NCBI GenBank assembly: GCA_030611885.1
Contig: JAUWOY010000005.1
Coordinates: forward strand, 39,490-103,489
Origin: Chloroflexota bacterium
Lineage (GTDB): Bacteria; Chloroflexota; Anaerolineae; VGOG01
Direction of reading: 5' to 3'
Length of the DNA stretch: 64,000 bases
Numbering within the stretch: position 1 is the first letter of the stretch; every line of letters starts with the position of its first letter. A program made the translations under genes and the position numbers. The notes below the pieces were generated by a model. The model was not told the DNA's origin, did not search any database, and saw only the letters and a program-made list of their open reading frames with translations. Positions 51,777 through 59,985 of this stretch are shown in pieces.

Positions 51777-52955
51777 CTAACGTGCACAGCGGAAGCCGAC
51801 GTCGTCGTTGGCCACGGTCTCGGAGCTGGCACTCCGATGGGTGGTGCGCAACAATTCCTGGCTGCTGGACCAGCCGCCCCCGCGAATCACCCGGTATTTC
51901 TCCCCGAAGTATTGAGCCGCGGAGTCGCCGCCCGGATAGCCTGGATACGGCTGGAACCAGTCACTCGTCCACTCACCAACATGGCCCGCCATGTCCATCA
52001 CGCCGTAAGGACTGGCCGCAGCAGGGTTACTCCCTACAGGGGCGTTCCAACCCCCAGCAATGTTCTCCGGTTCCCACTCGTTGCCCCAGGGATAGGTGCG
52101 CGCATCGGTGCCCCGGGCTGCTTTCTCCCATTCGGCTTCGCTGGGCAGCCTCTTCCCCGCCCACTCGCAGAAAGCTTTGGCATCGTTCCAGCTTACCTTC
52201 ACTACAGGGCGATTGGCCGTGTCATTCTTGTTAGCCCAGTATCGCCAAGGTGTGTCACCTGCCTTCTCAGCCTTGGTGACGTAGCCCGTCTCCCAAACAA
52301 ACCTTTCGAACTGCTCATTGGTCACCTTGAACTTGTCAATCTCAAAAGCTTCGACGAAGACAAGGTGAGGTGGTCGCTCGATCTCGTGATCGCTGCCCAT
52401 GGTGAACTGGCCGGCAGGGATAGCGATCATGGGCGTCTCTATCTTGGGGGGCGGGGTGCCCTGCGGAGGTGTGGCCGTCGGCGGGATTGGCGTCGGCGTC
52501 GGCGGGATAGGGGTCGGTGGGATCTGAGTTGGCTGAATCGGGGTCGCTGTTGGCGGGATAGGTGTAGCAGCCGGGATCGCCGTTGGTGGGATAGGTGTTG
52601 CTGTTGGTGGGGCTGTGGTCGGCGCCGGCAGCCATCCCTTCTCGAGGCCCTCTGATATGATCTCTTCAGCAGCGTCCACGGAGATGCCCCATCGTTCCGC
52701 TACCGTTGCACGAGCTTCTTCGTTCCCAGAAATGCCACCTTGGGCATCCACCAGTTCGTCAAAGATTTGCTTGCGGATAGGCTCTATGAAACTTGTTTCC
52801 GTCAGCGCCACGGGTGTTGGCGTAGCAAGGAACCTTGGTACGCTGGTGGCCACAGGCATTGACGTAGGCACTGGCGTCGGCGTTGCCTCTGGTGTGGGGG
52901 ACGCACAAGCCCCCAACATCATAACCACAGTTAGTAGTAACAGAGATTTTTTCAT
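51777..52955 (-). CDS. Formylglycine-generating-enzyme-like (SUMF1/FGE-sulfatase domain) lipoprotein
   Basis: 392 residues. Lipobox LGACASP in the signal peptide, a Pro/Thr-rich spacer (roughly 115-170, many TPIPPT units) and an FGE domain: IPAGQFTMGSDHEIERPPH, KVTNEQFERFV, RLPSEAEWEKAARG, YPWGNEW, GVMDMAGHVGEWTSDW, VIRGGGWSSS and C-terminal VGFRCAR. Members either oxidise Cys to formylglycine or bind other substrates; active-site cysteines are not clearly present here, so a binding role is more likely. AGGAGG precedes the ATG. Flanked by two related TPR genes. Confidence 0.9.
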   Translation of the reverse strand: MKKSLLLLTVVMMLGACASPTPEATPTPVPTSMPVATSVPRFLATPTPVALTETSFIEPIRKQIFDELVDAQGGISGNEEARATVAERWGISVDAAEEIISEGLEKGWLPAPTTAPPTATPIPPTAIPAATPIPPTATPIQPTQIPPTPIPPTPTPIPPTATPPQGTPPPKIETPMIAIPAGQFTMGSDHEIERPPHLVFVEAFEIDKFKVTNEQFERFVWETGYVTKAEKAGDTPWRYWANKNDTANRPVVKVSWNDAKAFCEWAGKRLPSEAEWEKAARGTDARTYPWGNEWEPENIAGGWNAPVGSNPAAASPYGVMDMAGHVGEWTSDWFQPYPGYPGGDSAAQYFGEKYRVIRGGGWSSSQELLRTTHRSASSETVANDDVGFRCAR

Positions 52956-53064
52956 CGTTAGCTCCTCCTGTTCTTAATTCGCCACCAACAGCACCGCCAG
53001 GGCACCGCCTCCCAGGCTCAGCACTCTAGAAGAAGCCGCCGTCATCATCGAAGTCGAAGAGGTT

Positions 53065-53541
53065 CTAGTAGTACGGCAGCGCGCCGGCGATGACGGGGTC
53101 GGGCAGATCCGGTTCCGGTTCCTCGCAATACATGTTGCCCTCAATGCAATAGTCTGCCAAGTACCACTCCTCAGACCTCCATCCTTCAGTTTTCCGCCAT
53201 CTGATACGCTCTAGTATGGCCTCCCGCTCCGCCGCCCTCTCCGCCCGTTCTCTCTCCCTTTTGCGTAGCCATTCCGCATACGCCCTGCGCTTTTTCCGTA
53301 TCCATTCGGCAACAATGTGTGCCTTGCTTGCCGTCTTTGCCGGTAGTGCTTCTGGCTTTATCCGCTCAAAAGCAACCCTGCGGCTCAATATCTCGTTAAC
53401 CCGCGCAAGCCCCTTCATGGCCTCCCGGTTGGAAGGGTCCAACGTAAGCACTTGCTCGAAGTCTTCACGGGCCTGCTCATACTGACCTGTTTCAAGTCCC
53501 ATGCGGCCATAGTCAAGCAGTCGCTCAATGTCGTCCATCAT
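53065..53541 (-). CDS. TPR protein with charged coiled region
   Basis: 158 residues. N-terminal TPR (GRMGLETGQYEQAREDFEQV, LDPSNREAMKGLARV), then a strongly basic helix (RKKRRAYAEWLRKRERERAE) and an acidic Pro-rich C-terminus. Very similar TPR to the protein at 51008-51670. It begins 8 bp after the stop of a gene-tail fragment, whose bases include the GAGG ribosome binding site. Confidence 0.7.
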   Translation of the reverse strand: MMDDIERLLDYGRMGLETGQYEQAREDFEQVLTLDPSNREAMKGLARVNEILSRRVAFERIKPEALPAKTASKAHIVAEWIRKKRRAYAEWLRKRERERAERAAEREAILERIRWRKTEGWRSEEWYLADYCIEGNMYCEEPEPDLPDPVIAGALPYY

Positions 53542-53548
53542 CTGTCCT

Positions 53549-53653
53549 CTATCCTCTCACTCTGAAAACCCTCGTCCTCTCATTCTCATAAACCACCTCC
53601 AACTCCCCTCGCTGCACCATCTCATCGAACTTGGCCAGGCCGGCGGGGCTGAA
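53549..53653 (-). pseudogene. C-terminal fragment of a DUF2298-type glycosyltransferase, copy 1
   Basis: Reads FSPAGLAKFDEMVQRGELEV, VYENERTRVFRVRG and a stop. The functional gene at 54461-58903 ends AAGLAKFDEMVQRGELEVVY, ENERVKIYRVRG. No upstream gene body; a CACTGA-word element abuts it. Confidence 0.85.
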
Positions 53654-53740
53654 CCACTGATGCCACTGAGAGAACACTGACGACACTGAGGGGAGCACCA
53701 CGTTCAGTGGCCTCAGTGCTGTTCAGTGCAGTCAGTGATT
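53654..53740. repeat. CACTGA-word palindromic element, copy 1
   Basis: CACTGATGCCACTGAGAGAA... pairs with TTCAGTGGCCTCAGTG... . Copies at 53811-53893 and 54359-54445 share most bases. Confidence 0.85.
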
Positions 53741-53749
53741 CCAGCGTTG

Positions 53750-53809
53750 CCGCTCCAACTCCCCTCGCTGCACCATCTCATCGAACTTGGCCAGGCCGGC
53801 GGGGTTGAA
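53750..53809 (-). pseudogene. C-terminal fragment of a DUF2298-type glycosyltransferase, copy 2
   Basis: Reads PAGLAKFDEMVQRGELE then diverges into the next element (RQRWNH, stop). A truncated second copy of the same gene tail. Confidence 0.8.
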
Positions 53810-53810
53810 C

Positions 53811-53893
53811 CACTGATGCCGCTGAGAGCACTGATGTCGCTGAGAGGAGCACCTCTTTCAGTGGCCTCAGTGCTGTTCAGTGCAGTCAGTGAT
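53811..53893. repeat. CACTGA-word palindromic element, copy 2
   Basis: Same design as the other two copies; ends with GTTCAGTGCAGTCAGTGATT. Confidence 0.85.
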
Positions 53894-53946
53894 TCCAGCG
53901 CAGAGGAATGGAGCGCAGTTCCCGCTTGATCCTGGCGCTAGAGGCC

Positions 53947-54252
53947 TCAACTCGATACATTGGCCTCTTCCTCGGCCTTCAGTTCGGCCACGATTTCAGA
54001 AAAAGGGCGGCCTTCCCCGGCCCTGTACTCAATCTCGGCCTCACGCATCGCGTGCAAGTCTTCCAGGTCTTCCAGACGCTGTAGAAGCTCTCGATAGGCT
54101 CCATAGTCAACAAGTATTCCCCTGGCGGGCTTGCCTTCCACGGTAGTTTCCAGGAGTATAGACCGCCTGCTTTCAGCCAGAAGACGCAAGGCATCGTCCA
54201 GGCTTTCGATCTCCCTGCTCAAAACAAAATCAGCAGTTACAGCTCTGCTCAT
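53947..54252 (-). CDS. Phd/YefM-like antitoxin without adjacent toxin
   Basis: 101 residues. SREIESLDDALRLLAESRRS, LLETTVEGKPARGILVDYGA and YRELLQRLEDLEDLHAMREA match the Phd/YefM fold and its C-terminal helix. A normal toxin gene should follow after 53947, but only gene-tail fragments and repeats are present down to 53549. It is therefore an orphan, or its toxin was lost. AGGTGATCT lies before the ATG. Confidence 0.75.
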   Translation of the reverse strand: MSRAVTADFVLSREIESLDDALRLLAESRRSILLETTVEGKPARGILVDYGAYRELLQRLEDLEDLHAMREAEIEYRAGEGRPFSEIVAELKAEEEANVSS

Positions 54253-54358
54253 AGATCACCTCCGATGACCTGTTTTGTATGATTATAACATCGGGCCACT
54301 GGCTTGTCAACGTAAGTCTTCAGCTTCCCGATAACGGCCATGATGTAGGGGGATTGAA

Positions 54359-54445
54359 CCACTGACGCCACTGAGGGAACACTGAAGCCGCTGAGGGGAG
54401 CACCACATTCAGTGGCCTCAGTGCTGCTCAGTGTGGTCAGTGTTT
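54359..54445. repeat. CACTGA-word palindromic element, copy 3
   Basis: Lies 15 bp past the stop of the large GT gene, showing that the element is associated with that gene tail. Confidence 0.85.
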
Positions 54446-54460
54446 CCAATAGTCCCCCTC

Positions 54461-57400
54461 TCATCCTCTCACCCGATAGATCTTCACCCTCTCATTCTCG
54501 TAAACCACCTCCAACTCCCCTCGCTGCACCATCTCATCGAACTTGGCCAGGCCGGCGGCGTCGTAGACGGTGTGCTCTAACTGGCCTACGTAGATGTAGG
54601 AGACGTGCAGCTCGCGGATCAGTTGGAGGGCGCGGTTGATGTCGGGGGTGTTGAAGAAGTCGCGCGCCTGGCCGTCGCGCTCACCCACCTGGGAAGCGTA
54701 ACGCTGCTCGTTCTGGTGGGCCCCCAACAGGGTGGGCAATCCCGTGTAAGTGGCTACGCGCAAGCCCCCCTCGCGATAGTAAGGTATAGCAGCCTCGGCG
54801 ACGACGGGCGTGCCCTTGACGTTGGCTGTCAACCACTGGAGGGCCGCGTAATCGTATCTCAGCTCGATGCGGTTGTTGTCGGGCCAGGTGTAGGAGCCGA
54901 CGGTCATGAAGGCCATCCCGTCCAGGGTGCCCACGGGCGGCCTGTCGCCAGGGAAGCGGTCGCTCACCCGCGCCGGGGTGTAGACGAGGGGATAGAGCAG
55001 GCTGGCGAAGGACAACAAGACCAGACCAGCAGTCCAGGCTCGCCGCTGGCCCGCCGATTGCCAACGCCTCAGCCTGGCCCACAGGCGGGGCAGGGCCACA
55101 GCCGCAGCGATGCCCAGCATCACCCAGACCTGGATGTAGAACTTGAAGATGGTGTTCATGCGCCACCAGGTCTGGTCCCCGCCCAGGTGATCCTTCAGAT
55201 AGACCACCTCGCAGCCCGCCGCCACCAGCAGCCCGGTGAAGACCAGCAGGGAGACGAAAAGCTCCTCCGGCGAGGCATCGTCGCGCAACAGGAGCAGCAG
55301 AGCCCCGACGACCAGAGGCAGCATGAAGGCCAGCACCCAGAACTTCAGGGCGGCCAACACCACCATGAACAGCAGCACCCCTCCCAGGCTGTAAATGGAC
55401 AGGAGATAGTTCGACGTCTGCCGATGCACCAAAGCCCGGTAGATCTCAGCCAGGTGGGGCAGTACCTCCCATCGCGCTAACAGCACCCGCACGAAGCGCA
55501 GCACCCCCAGCCTGGTTCGCTGTCGGACCAGCTCCACCAGCAAGAAGGTGATGACGATGAACAGGAAAAAGCCCCACACGGTGAGGAAAGCCGCCAGGTC
55601 CGTCCGCCCTCTGGTGATGGCCAGGCCCAGGCCAACACCGAGTGGCTGATAATGGGCGAAGAAGGGCCGGTAGAGCAACAGGCTCAGGCCGCCAACAGCG
55701 ATGGTCGAAATCGCGGGCCAGACGAGCTTCCATTTGCCATGAATCAACCTCTCCCGAAGGAGGAAGGCGACCGCGACGAGGCCCAAATAAGTCGGCAAGT
55801 CCCAGGTGTTGGTCACTGCCAGGGCACCGAGGCACAAGCTGGAAGTTAGAAGTTGGAGGATGGAGGATGGAAAATGGAAAATGGAAGATGGAGGTTGGAA
55901 ATTTGAAGTTTGAAGTTTGAAGTTTGACGTTGGAGACTTGACACTTGACACGGTGTTCAGTGCCAGAGCTAATACCAGGATGGTGAATGGTATCCCTATC
56001 ATGTGGGGATGCAGGTCGGCGAAGAGGAAGCTGAAGTAGGGGAACTCGCTGATGGTGCCGGGGATGACCCGCGTGCGACCGAAGTAGTCCAACGAGGGCA
56101 GCGACTGGCCCTGAACGACCTTCCACAAGCCCGGCCAGACCCGCACCAGCCCTTCCAGGCCGGGGATGCTGCTCCTGAAGCCAGAGCCGCCTATCCCACC
56201 CAGCCGGTCGGCCAGGTGCACCATCCCATCCAAGTTACCCAACACCGCCACGAAAACCGCCGCCAGCAGGCCGGTGAGAATGGGGCGCCGCTTCCGCCCC
56301 AGGTTATACCCCACACAGAACACATTCCCCACCGTCAGGGCGAACAACATCGGGATAGCCAGGTTGAAGGCCAGCGAGGGCATGACGCCTGTCAGCTTGA
56401 TCACCAGGCCCACGATGAACTGGCCGTAGTAGTAGTAATTGATGTACCCACCCGCGAAGTAAGGATCGTAGGGCGGGAAGTAGGGGCTCTTGAGGATGGC
56501 GTTCAGGAAGGCGAACTCCATGGGCTTCTCGCCGCCCAGCCAGGGCTGCCACAGGTCGGGATTGAACATGCGGATGACGACGAACAACAGGAAGGCCGCG
56601 GCAAAGAGGGCCTCGTTGATGAGAATTAGACGCCTGTTATCGCGCCAGAAAGCGACCATCGTCTCTCTGTGGCGTCGGAAGAAGTAGAAGGAGAGGACGG
56701 CCAGAAGGGCCAGGGCCAGTATGATGGTTGGCAGACTGTTTCGCAGCAGGCGCAGGCTGGCCGTGATCCACACCAGGTAAGCCACGATGATGAGGCCCAG
56801 GCTCTTGGCCAGGATGTAGCCCCGGTCCGAGAGGTGGCGGAAGATGACGAAGGTCACTGGCCAGGCAACCAGCCCCACCAGCACCACCGCCAGCCACCAG
56901 AAGACGACGGCGAACAGATGATAGCGGTTGGCCAGACCGTTCCAGCGGAAGTCGTCAATGACGGGCAGTTGGTCCACTGGCTGATCGAGGAGCAGTGTCT
57001 TGCCCTCTTCGGATTCGCTGGGGGGTGACGCAGGTCGAGAAGTAGCGCCCCAGAGGCGAGCCAGGGGCGTCGGCTCGCCCACGTAGCCACGGATGGCCCC
57101 GTCCCAGCTATCGCCCAGCAGGGAGTTCCATTCCATCGCGCTCAGCTCCCGCACCTTCTGGAAGACGATGGGCTTGGGATGATCGTAGACTGTGAAGCTC
57201 TCGTCGCTGGCATCGTCGTTGAAGACGAAGGGGCCCAGGCGGGGATAGGTGGTGAACTCGGCCACCTTCTCAAATCCCAGTTCCCCGGCGAAAAGAAGCT
57301 GGTAGTACCTGGTGCTCATGGGGTAGCGCTCTGGCAGGTTCGGGACGGCCCCGTACAGGCGATTGGTGGACAGGACGATGTAGTCCGCCTCGCTCAGCCG

Positions 57401-58903
57401 AGAGCGGATCTGGTTGTACTTCTGCTCGTTATCATCCTCGTACATCGGCAACTCGACCAGCCTATACCCGTGCGCCCCGATGTTGGCCCCAGGCTCAGGC
57501 AATCCGAGGGGCAAGTCATCGTCCCAGTGCTCTGTGGCCAGCACCGAGCCGTCGGGCACGTGGTCATAGATCCAGCGGGAGGCGATAATCCAGGAGTGCT
57601 CCGTTCCATAGACACCAGCCACAAAGGCCAGAGCCCAGAAGATGGTCCAGCCCAAGGTCACAGCGATGAGCAAGTTTTGAAGTTTGAAGTTTGAGGTTTG
57701 AAGTTTGAACTTTTTGCGCAGCAAGCCGGCTCCCATCACGATGAACAGCGGCACCAGCGGTACCATGTAACGCACAAACTTGGCCAAAAAGAGCCCCGTT
57801 ATGCCGAAGTAGGGAACGATCCAGGAGAGCAGGATCAGCTCGCCCGGCCTGGCCCGCCGCAGGAGAGTCCGCACCAGCACCCACCCCAAACCCAGGAAGG
57901 CGACGATGCCCAACGGCCAACCCATCCCCCAGCGCACTTGTTGCTCGATGTGATAGAGGTAGGGGGTAGTGCCCCGGTACTGGCGGGTGAAGGGCATGTC
58001 CGCCCGGCCGCTGGCCATGGCTCCCTGCTCCACAATCACCGCCTGCTTAAAGCTGCCCCAGTCGAGAAAGACGAAGGGTGAAGTGAGGGCGAAAATCAGG
58101 AAGGCGACGACGAAGGCCAGCAGCAGATGCCGCACCCAGTCGGTTGGTCCGGCCTGCCTCGACCGCCAGGCTGTGATCAGAACGGCTACCACCGGCGCGG
58201 CCAAGACCGGCAACGCGCTGAACTTGGAAGCGATGGCCAGGCCAGCGCCCAGGCCGGTGAGGGCCGCCGCGCCTCGCGTGCGGCGTTCCACCATCAGCAT
58301 AGCGCCATACAGCGCCAGCAGGGTAAAAGTAGCGGAGATGGGATCAACGGCGAAGAAATGGGCGAGCTGGATCTGGGTGACGGTGAAAGCGGAGAGAGCC
58401 GCCGCCAGCAGCCCCGCCGCCCGTCCGTAGATACGGCGGCCAATCAGGTAGACCAGGTAGACGGTGAAGGTGTCGGCCAGGGCCATGAGGAAGCGACCCA
58501 CGTAGGCGAAGCCCGGCGACCCGTTGGCCGTGGCCAGGATCTGCACGGTCTCAGGAGAAACGCCGACGCGCTCCGCCACCGGTGCCAGGTTGTGCGCCAG
58601 GTTGGCAGTGATGGTCAGCAAGTAGAGCGGGAAGTGGCCATAGGTGTAGCTCCGCCGCTGCTGACCGTTGAGATCCCAGAGGGGATTGAAAGTGGACTTC
58701 TTGGGATCCAAAGCCGTTGACCAATCCTTCGGCCAGTGCATCGTCGGGGCGTAGAAGGCCACCGTCGAGCGCTCGTCCGGGTGGGTCAGCTTGCCGCTAT
58801 CCCAGTTGATGTTGTAGCAGCGCAGGGCAGCGGCGACCAACAGCACAGCCACCAGCACCAACTGAGTCCAGTTTTTCTTTAACCTGATCATTGCCTTTTG
58901 CAT
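54461..58903 (-). CDS. GT39-like glycosyltransferase fused to DUF2298 membrane protein
   Basis: From ATG 58903 about 1,480 residues (58972 is an alternative). N-terminal GT-C module with NWDSGKLTHPDERSTVAFYA (the GT39 acidic loop) and 10-12 TM helices, an external segment (KPIVFQKVRELSAMEWNSLL), then a complete DUF2298 module from about residue 665 with GGYINYYYYGQFIVGLVIKL and EKPMEFAFLNAILKSPYFPP. Fusion of the two activities shows that they work together in envelope glycan assembly. Two word arrays are translated in frame (55840-55945 and 57671-57709). It ends AKFDEMVQRGELEVVYENER, of which two more copies lie downstream. Confidence 0.88.
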   Translation of the reverse strand: MQKAMIRLKKNWTQLVLVAVLLVAAALRCYNINWDSGKLTHPDERSTVAFYAPTMHWPKDWSTALDPKKSTFNPLWDLNGQQRRSYTYGHFPLYLLTITANLAHNLAPVAERVGVSPETVQILATANGSPGFAYVGRFLMALADTFTVYLVYLIGRRIYGRAAGLLAAALSAFTVTQIQLAHFFAVDPISATFTLLALYGAMLMVERRTRGAAALTGLGAGLAIASKFSALPVLAAPVVAVLITAWRSRQAGPTDWVRHLLLAFVVAFLIFALTSPFVFLDWGSFKQAVIVEQGAMASGRADMPFTRQYRGTTPYLYHIEQQVRWGMGWPLGIVAFLGLGWVLVRTLLRRARPGELILLSWIVPYFGITGLFLAKFVRYMVPLVPLFIVMGAGLLRKKFKLQTSNFKLQNLLIAVTLGWTIFWALAFVAGVYGTEHSWIIASRWIYDHVPDGSVLATEHWDDDLPLGLPEPGANIGAHGYRLVELPMYEDDNEQKYNQIRSRLSEADYIVLSTNRLYGAVPNLPERYPMSTRYYQLLFAGELGFEKVAEFTTYPRLGPFVFNDDASDESFTVYDHPKPIVFQKVRELSAMEWNSLLGDSWDGAIRGYVGEPTPLARLWGATSRPASPPSESEEGKTLLLDQPVDQLPVIDDFRWNGLANRYHLFAVVFWWLAVVLVGLVAWPVTFVIFRHLSDRGYILAKSLGLIIVAYLVWITASLRLLRNSLPTIILALALLAVLSFYFFRRHRETMVAFWRDNRRLILINEALFAAAFLLFVVIRMFNPDLWQPWLGGEKPMEFAFLNAILKSPYFPPYDPYFAGGYINYYYYGQFIVGLVIKLTGVMPSLAFNLAIPMLFALTVGNVFCVGYNLGRKRRPILTGLLAAVFVAVLGNLDGMVHLADRLGGIGGSGFRSSIPGLEGLVRVWPGLWKVVQGQSLPSLDYFGRTRVIPGTISEFPYFSFLFADLHPHMIGIPFTILVLALALNTVSSVKSPTSNFKLQTSNFQPPSSIFHFPSSILQLLTSSLCLGALAVTNTWDLPTYLGLVAVAFLLRERLIHGKWKLVWPAISTIAVGGLSLLLYRPFFAHYQPLGVGLGLAITRGRTDLAAFLTVWGFFLFIVITFLLVELVRQRTRLGVLRFVRVLLARWEVLPHLAEIYRALVHRQTSNYLLSIYSLGGVLLFMVVLAALKFWVLAFMLPLVVGALLLLLRDDASPEELFVSLLVFTGLLVAAGCEVVYLKDHLGGDQTWWRMNTIFKFYIQVWVMLGIAAAVALPRLWARLRRWQSAGQRRAWTAGLVLLSFASLLYPLVYTPARVSDRFPGDRPPVGTLDGMAFMTVGSYTWPDNNRIELRYDYAALQWLTANVKGTPVVAEAAIPYYREGGLRVATYTGLPTLLGAHQNEQRYASQVGERDGQARDFFNTPDINRALQLIRELHVSYIYVGQLEHTVYDAAGLAKFDEMVQRGELEVVYENERVKIYRVRG
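55840..55945. repeat. In-frame heptamer array in the GT-DUF2298 fusion
   Basis: GGAAGTT, GGAGGAT, GGAAAAT and AAGTTTG words encode SNFKLQTSNFQPPSSIFHFP and flanks, just before SLCLGALAVTNTWDLPTYL. Confidence 0.9.
57671..57709. repeat. In-frame TTTGAAG heptamer array
   Basis: Encodes KFKLQTSNFKLQNLL between TM helices of the N-terminal module of the same protein. Confidence 0.85.
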
Positions 58904-58967
58904 AGTCTTGATCCCTTGTGAAGATGGGGTTATTTTATCACTATTGGGCTTGGATGACAAATGAGAC

Positions 58968-59053
58968 AACACTACAACGGATTTGGAATGAAACGGATTA
59001 AGAGCCGAAGGCTGGTCGAAGCATCCGTTCCTTTCTCAATCCGATGTAGTGTT
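58968..59053. repeat. 86-bp palindrome with AACACTACAACGGATT ends
   Basis: AACACTACAACGGATT and AATCCGATGTAGTGTT. It provides the last residues (NTTSD) and stop of yqeB. Confidence 0.9.
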
Positions 59054-59872
59054 CGGGTTGGCCCTCAACAGGTACAGAATGGCTTCCAATACTCCCCCAC
59101 CGATGGCCCGGGCCTTGTCGGAGATGGTGAAGCAGTGCTCCCGCACGCCCCGTGGGTCTACGTCGCCCACTTTCATGCCAGGCTTGACAGGCAGCCCATC
59201 GGCCAGCAGCCCCCTGAGCACGCCCGATATGTTTGCTGCGACGGGCTGGCTAGCGACGGAGGCCACTACCTGGCCCGCTTCCACCGCATCGCCGATACGC
59301 CGCTTACCCGTGAAAATTCCCTCGCAAGGCGCGCGGAGCACCCGCTCACGGGTGAATCCCGCCGTCGGGCCAGGCAGGCCGGTGTGCGGCTCCGCGCTGC
59401 CCGATAGAATAACCCGCCCCAGATTGTGACCGCGATTGGTCTCGATCACCGCGTGGACGTCCACGCCAGCGGTAAAGCCCGGCCCCAGGCCAATGACGAT
59501 GGGAGCGTCGGTGATGGCGGTGGCACCGGTGTTGCGCTTGGCCATGATGGCATCAACGACCACGGTGGGACGCAATCGTGCTATCACTTCTCCGCGCGGA
59601 TCTACGACCACGGGAACCTGGCCCCAAGACCCTAAAGGTTTCAAGTCAAAACCTTTAGGGTCTTGATCGCTTTCGACCAACTGGGCCGCCAATCCCTCCA
59701 CCTCCACCCGGCCTTCAAAGACAGCAGAGGCCACGGCCACCGCCCGGCGGATGACCGTAGGCTGGGCCAGTTCCGTGACCACCACCGGCATCCCTGCTCG
59801 GTGCAGGCGATGCACCACACCAGTGGCCAGGTCGCCCCCACCTTTGATCACCACCAGGATGTCTTCCAGCAT
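59036..59872 (-). CDS. yqeB: YqeB/EF2563-family selenium-dependent molybdenum hydroxylase system protein
   Basis: From ATG 59872 (TAGGAG upstream) 278 residues. VVIKGGGDLATGVVHRLHRA near the N-terminus, VDAIMAKRNTGATAITDAP, IGLGPGFTAGVDVHAVIETN, and GHNLGRVILSGSAEPHTGLP identify the EF2563 family, genetically linked to the labile-selenium cofactor of molybdenum hydroxylases. C-terminal NTTSD is encoded by a palindromic element, and an in-frame palindrome (59626-59664) codes for DQDPKGFDLKPLGSWG. XdhC lies in the same neighbourhood, supporting the role. No hydroxylase structural genes are in the window. Confidence 0.9.
   Translation of the reverse strand: MLEDILVVIKGGGDLATGVVHRLHRAGMPVVVTELAQPTVIRRAVAVASAVFEGRVEVEGLAAQLVESDQDPKGFDLKPLGSWGQVPVVVDPRGEVIARLRPTVVVDAIMAKRNTGATAITDAPIVIGLGPGFTAGVDVHAVIETNRGHNLGRVILSGSAEPHTGLPGPTAGFTRERVLRAPCEGIFTGKRRIGDAVEAGQVVASVASQPVAANISGVLRGLLADGLPVKPGMKVGDVDPRGVREHCFTISDKARAIGGGVLEAILYLLRANPNTTSD
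59626..59664. repeat. In-frame palindrome in yqeB
   Basis: AAGACCCTAAAGGTTT pairs perfectly with AAACCTTTAGGGTCTT, translated without frame loss. Confidence 0.9.
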
Positions 59873-59909
59873 TGGGTTTTCTCCTATGTCAATGAGTAAC
59901 TGCAATAGG

Positions 59910-59985
59910 TACTCGATTTTCGATTGCCGGTTGCCGATTTTCGATTTAGAAATCGGAAATCGCAAATCACAAATCGGAAATCCTC
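59910..59985. repeat. Heptamer array (GATTTTC/AAATCGG words) between yqeB and MFS genes
   Basis: CGATTTTCGATTGCCGGTTG and then AAATCGGAAATCGCAAATCA; partly self-complementary. It reaches into the last codons of the MFS gene. Confidence 0.85.
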
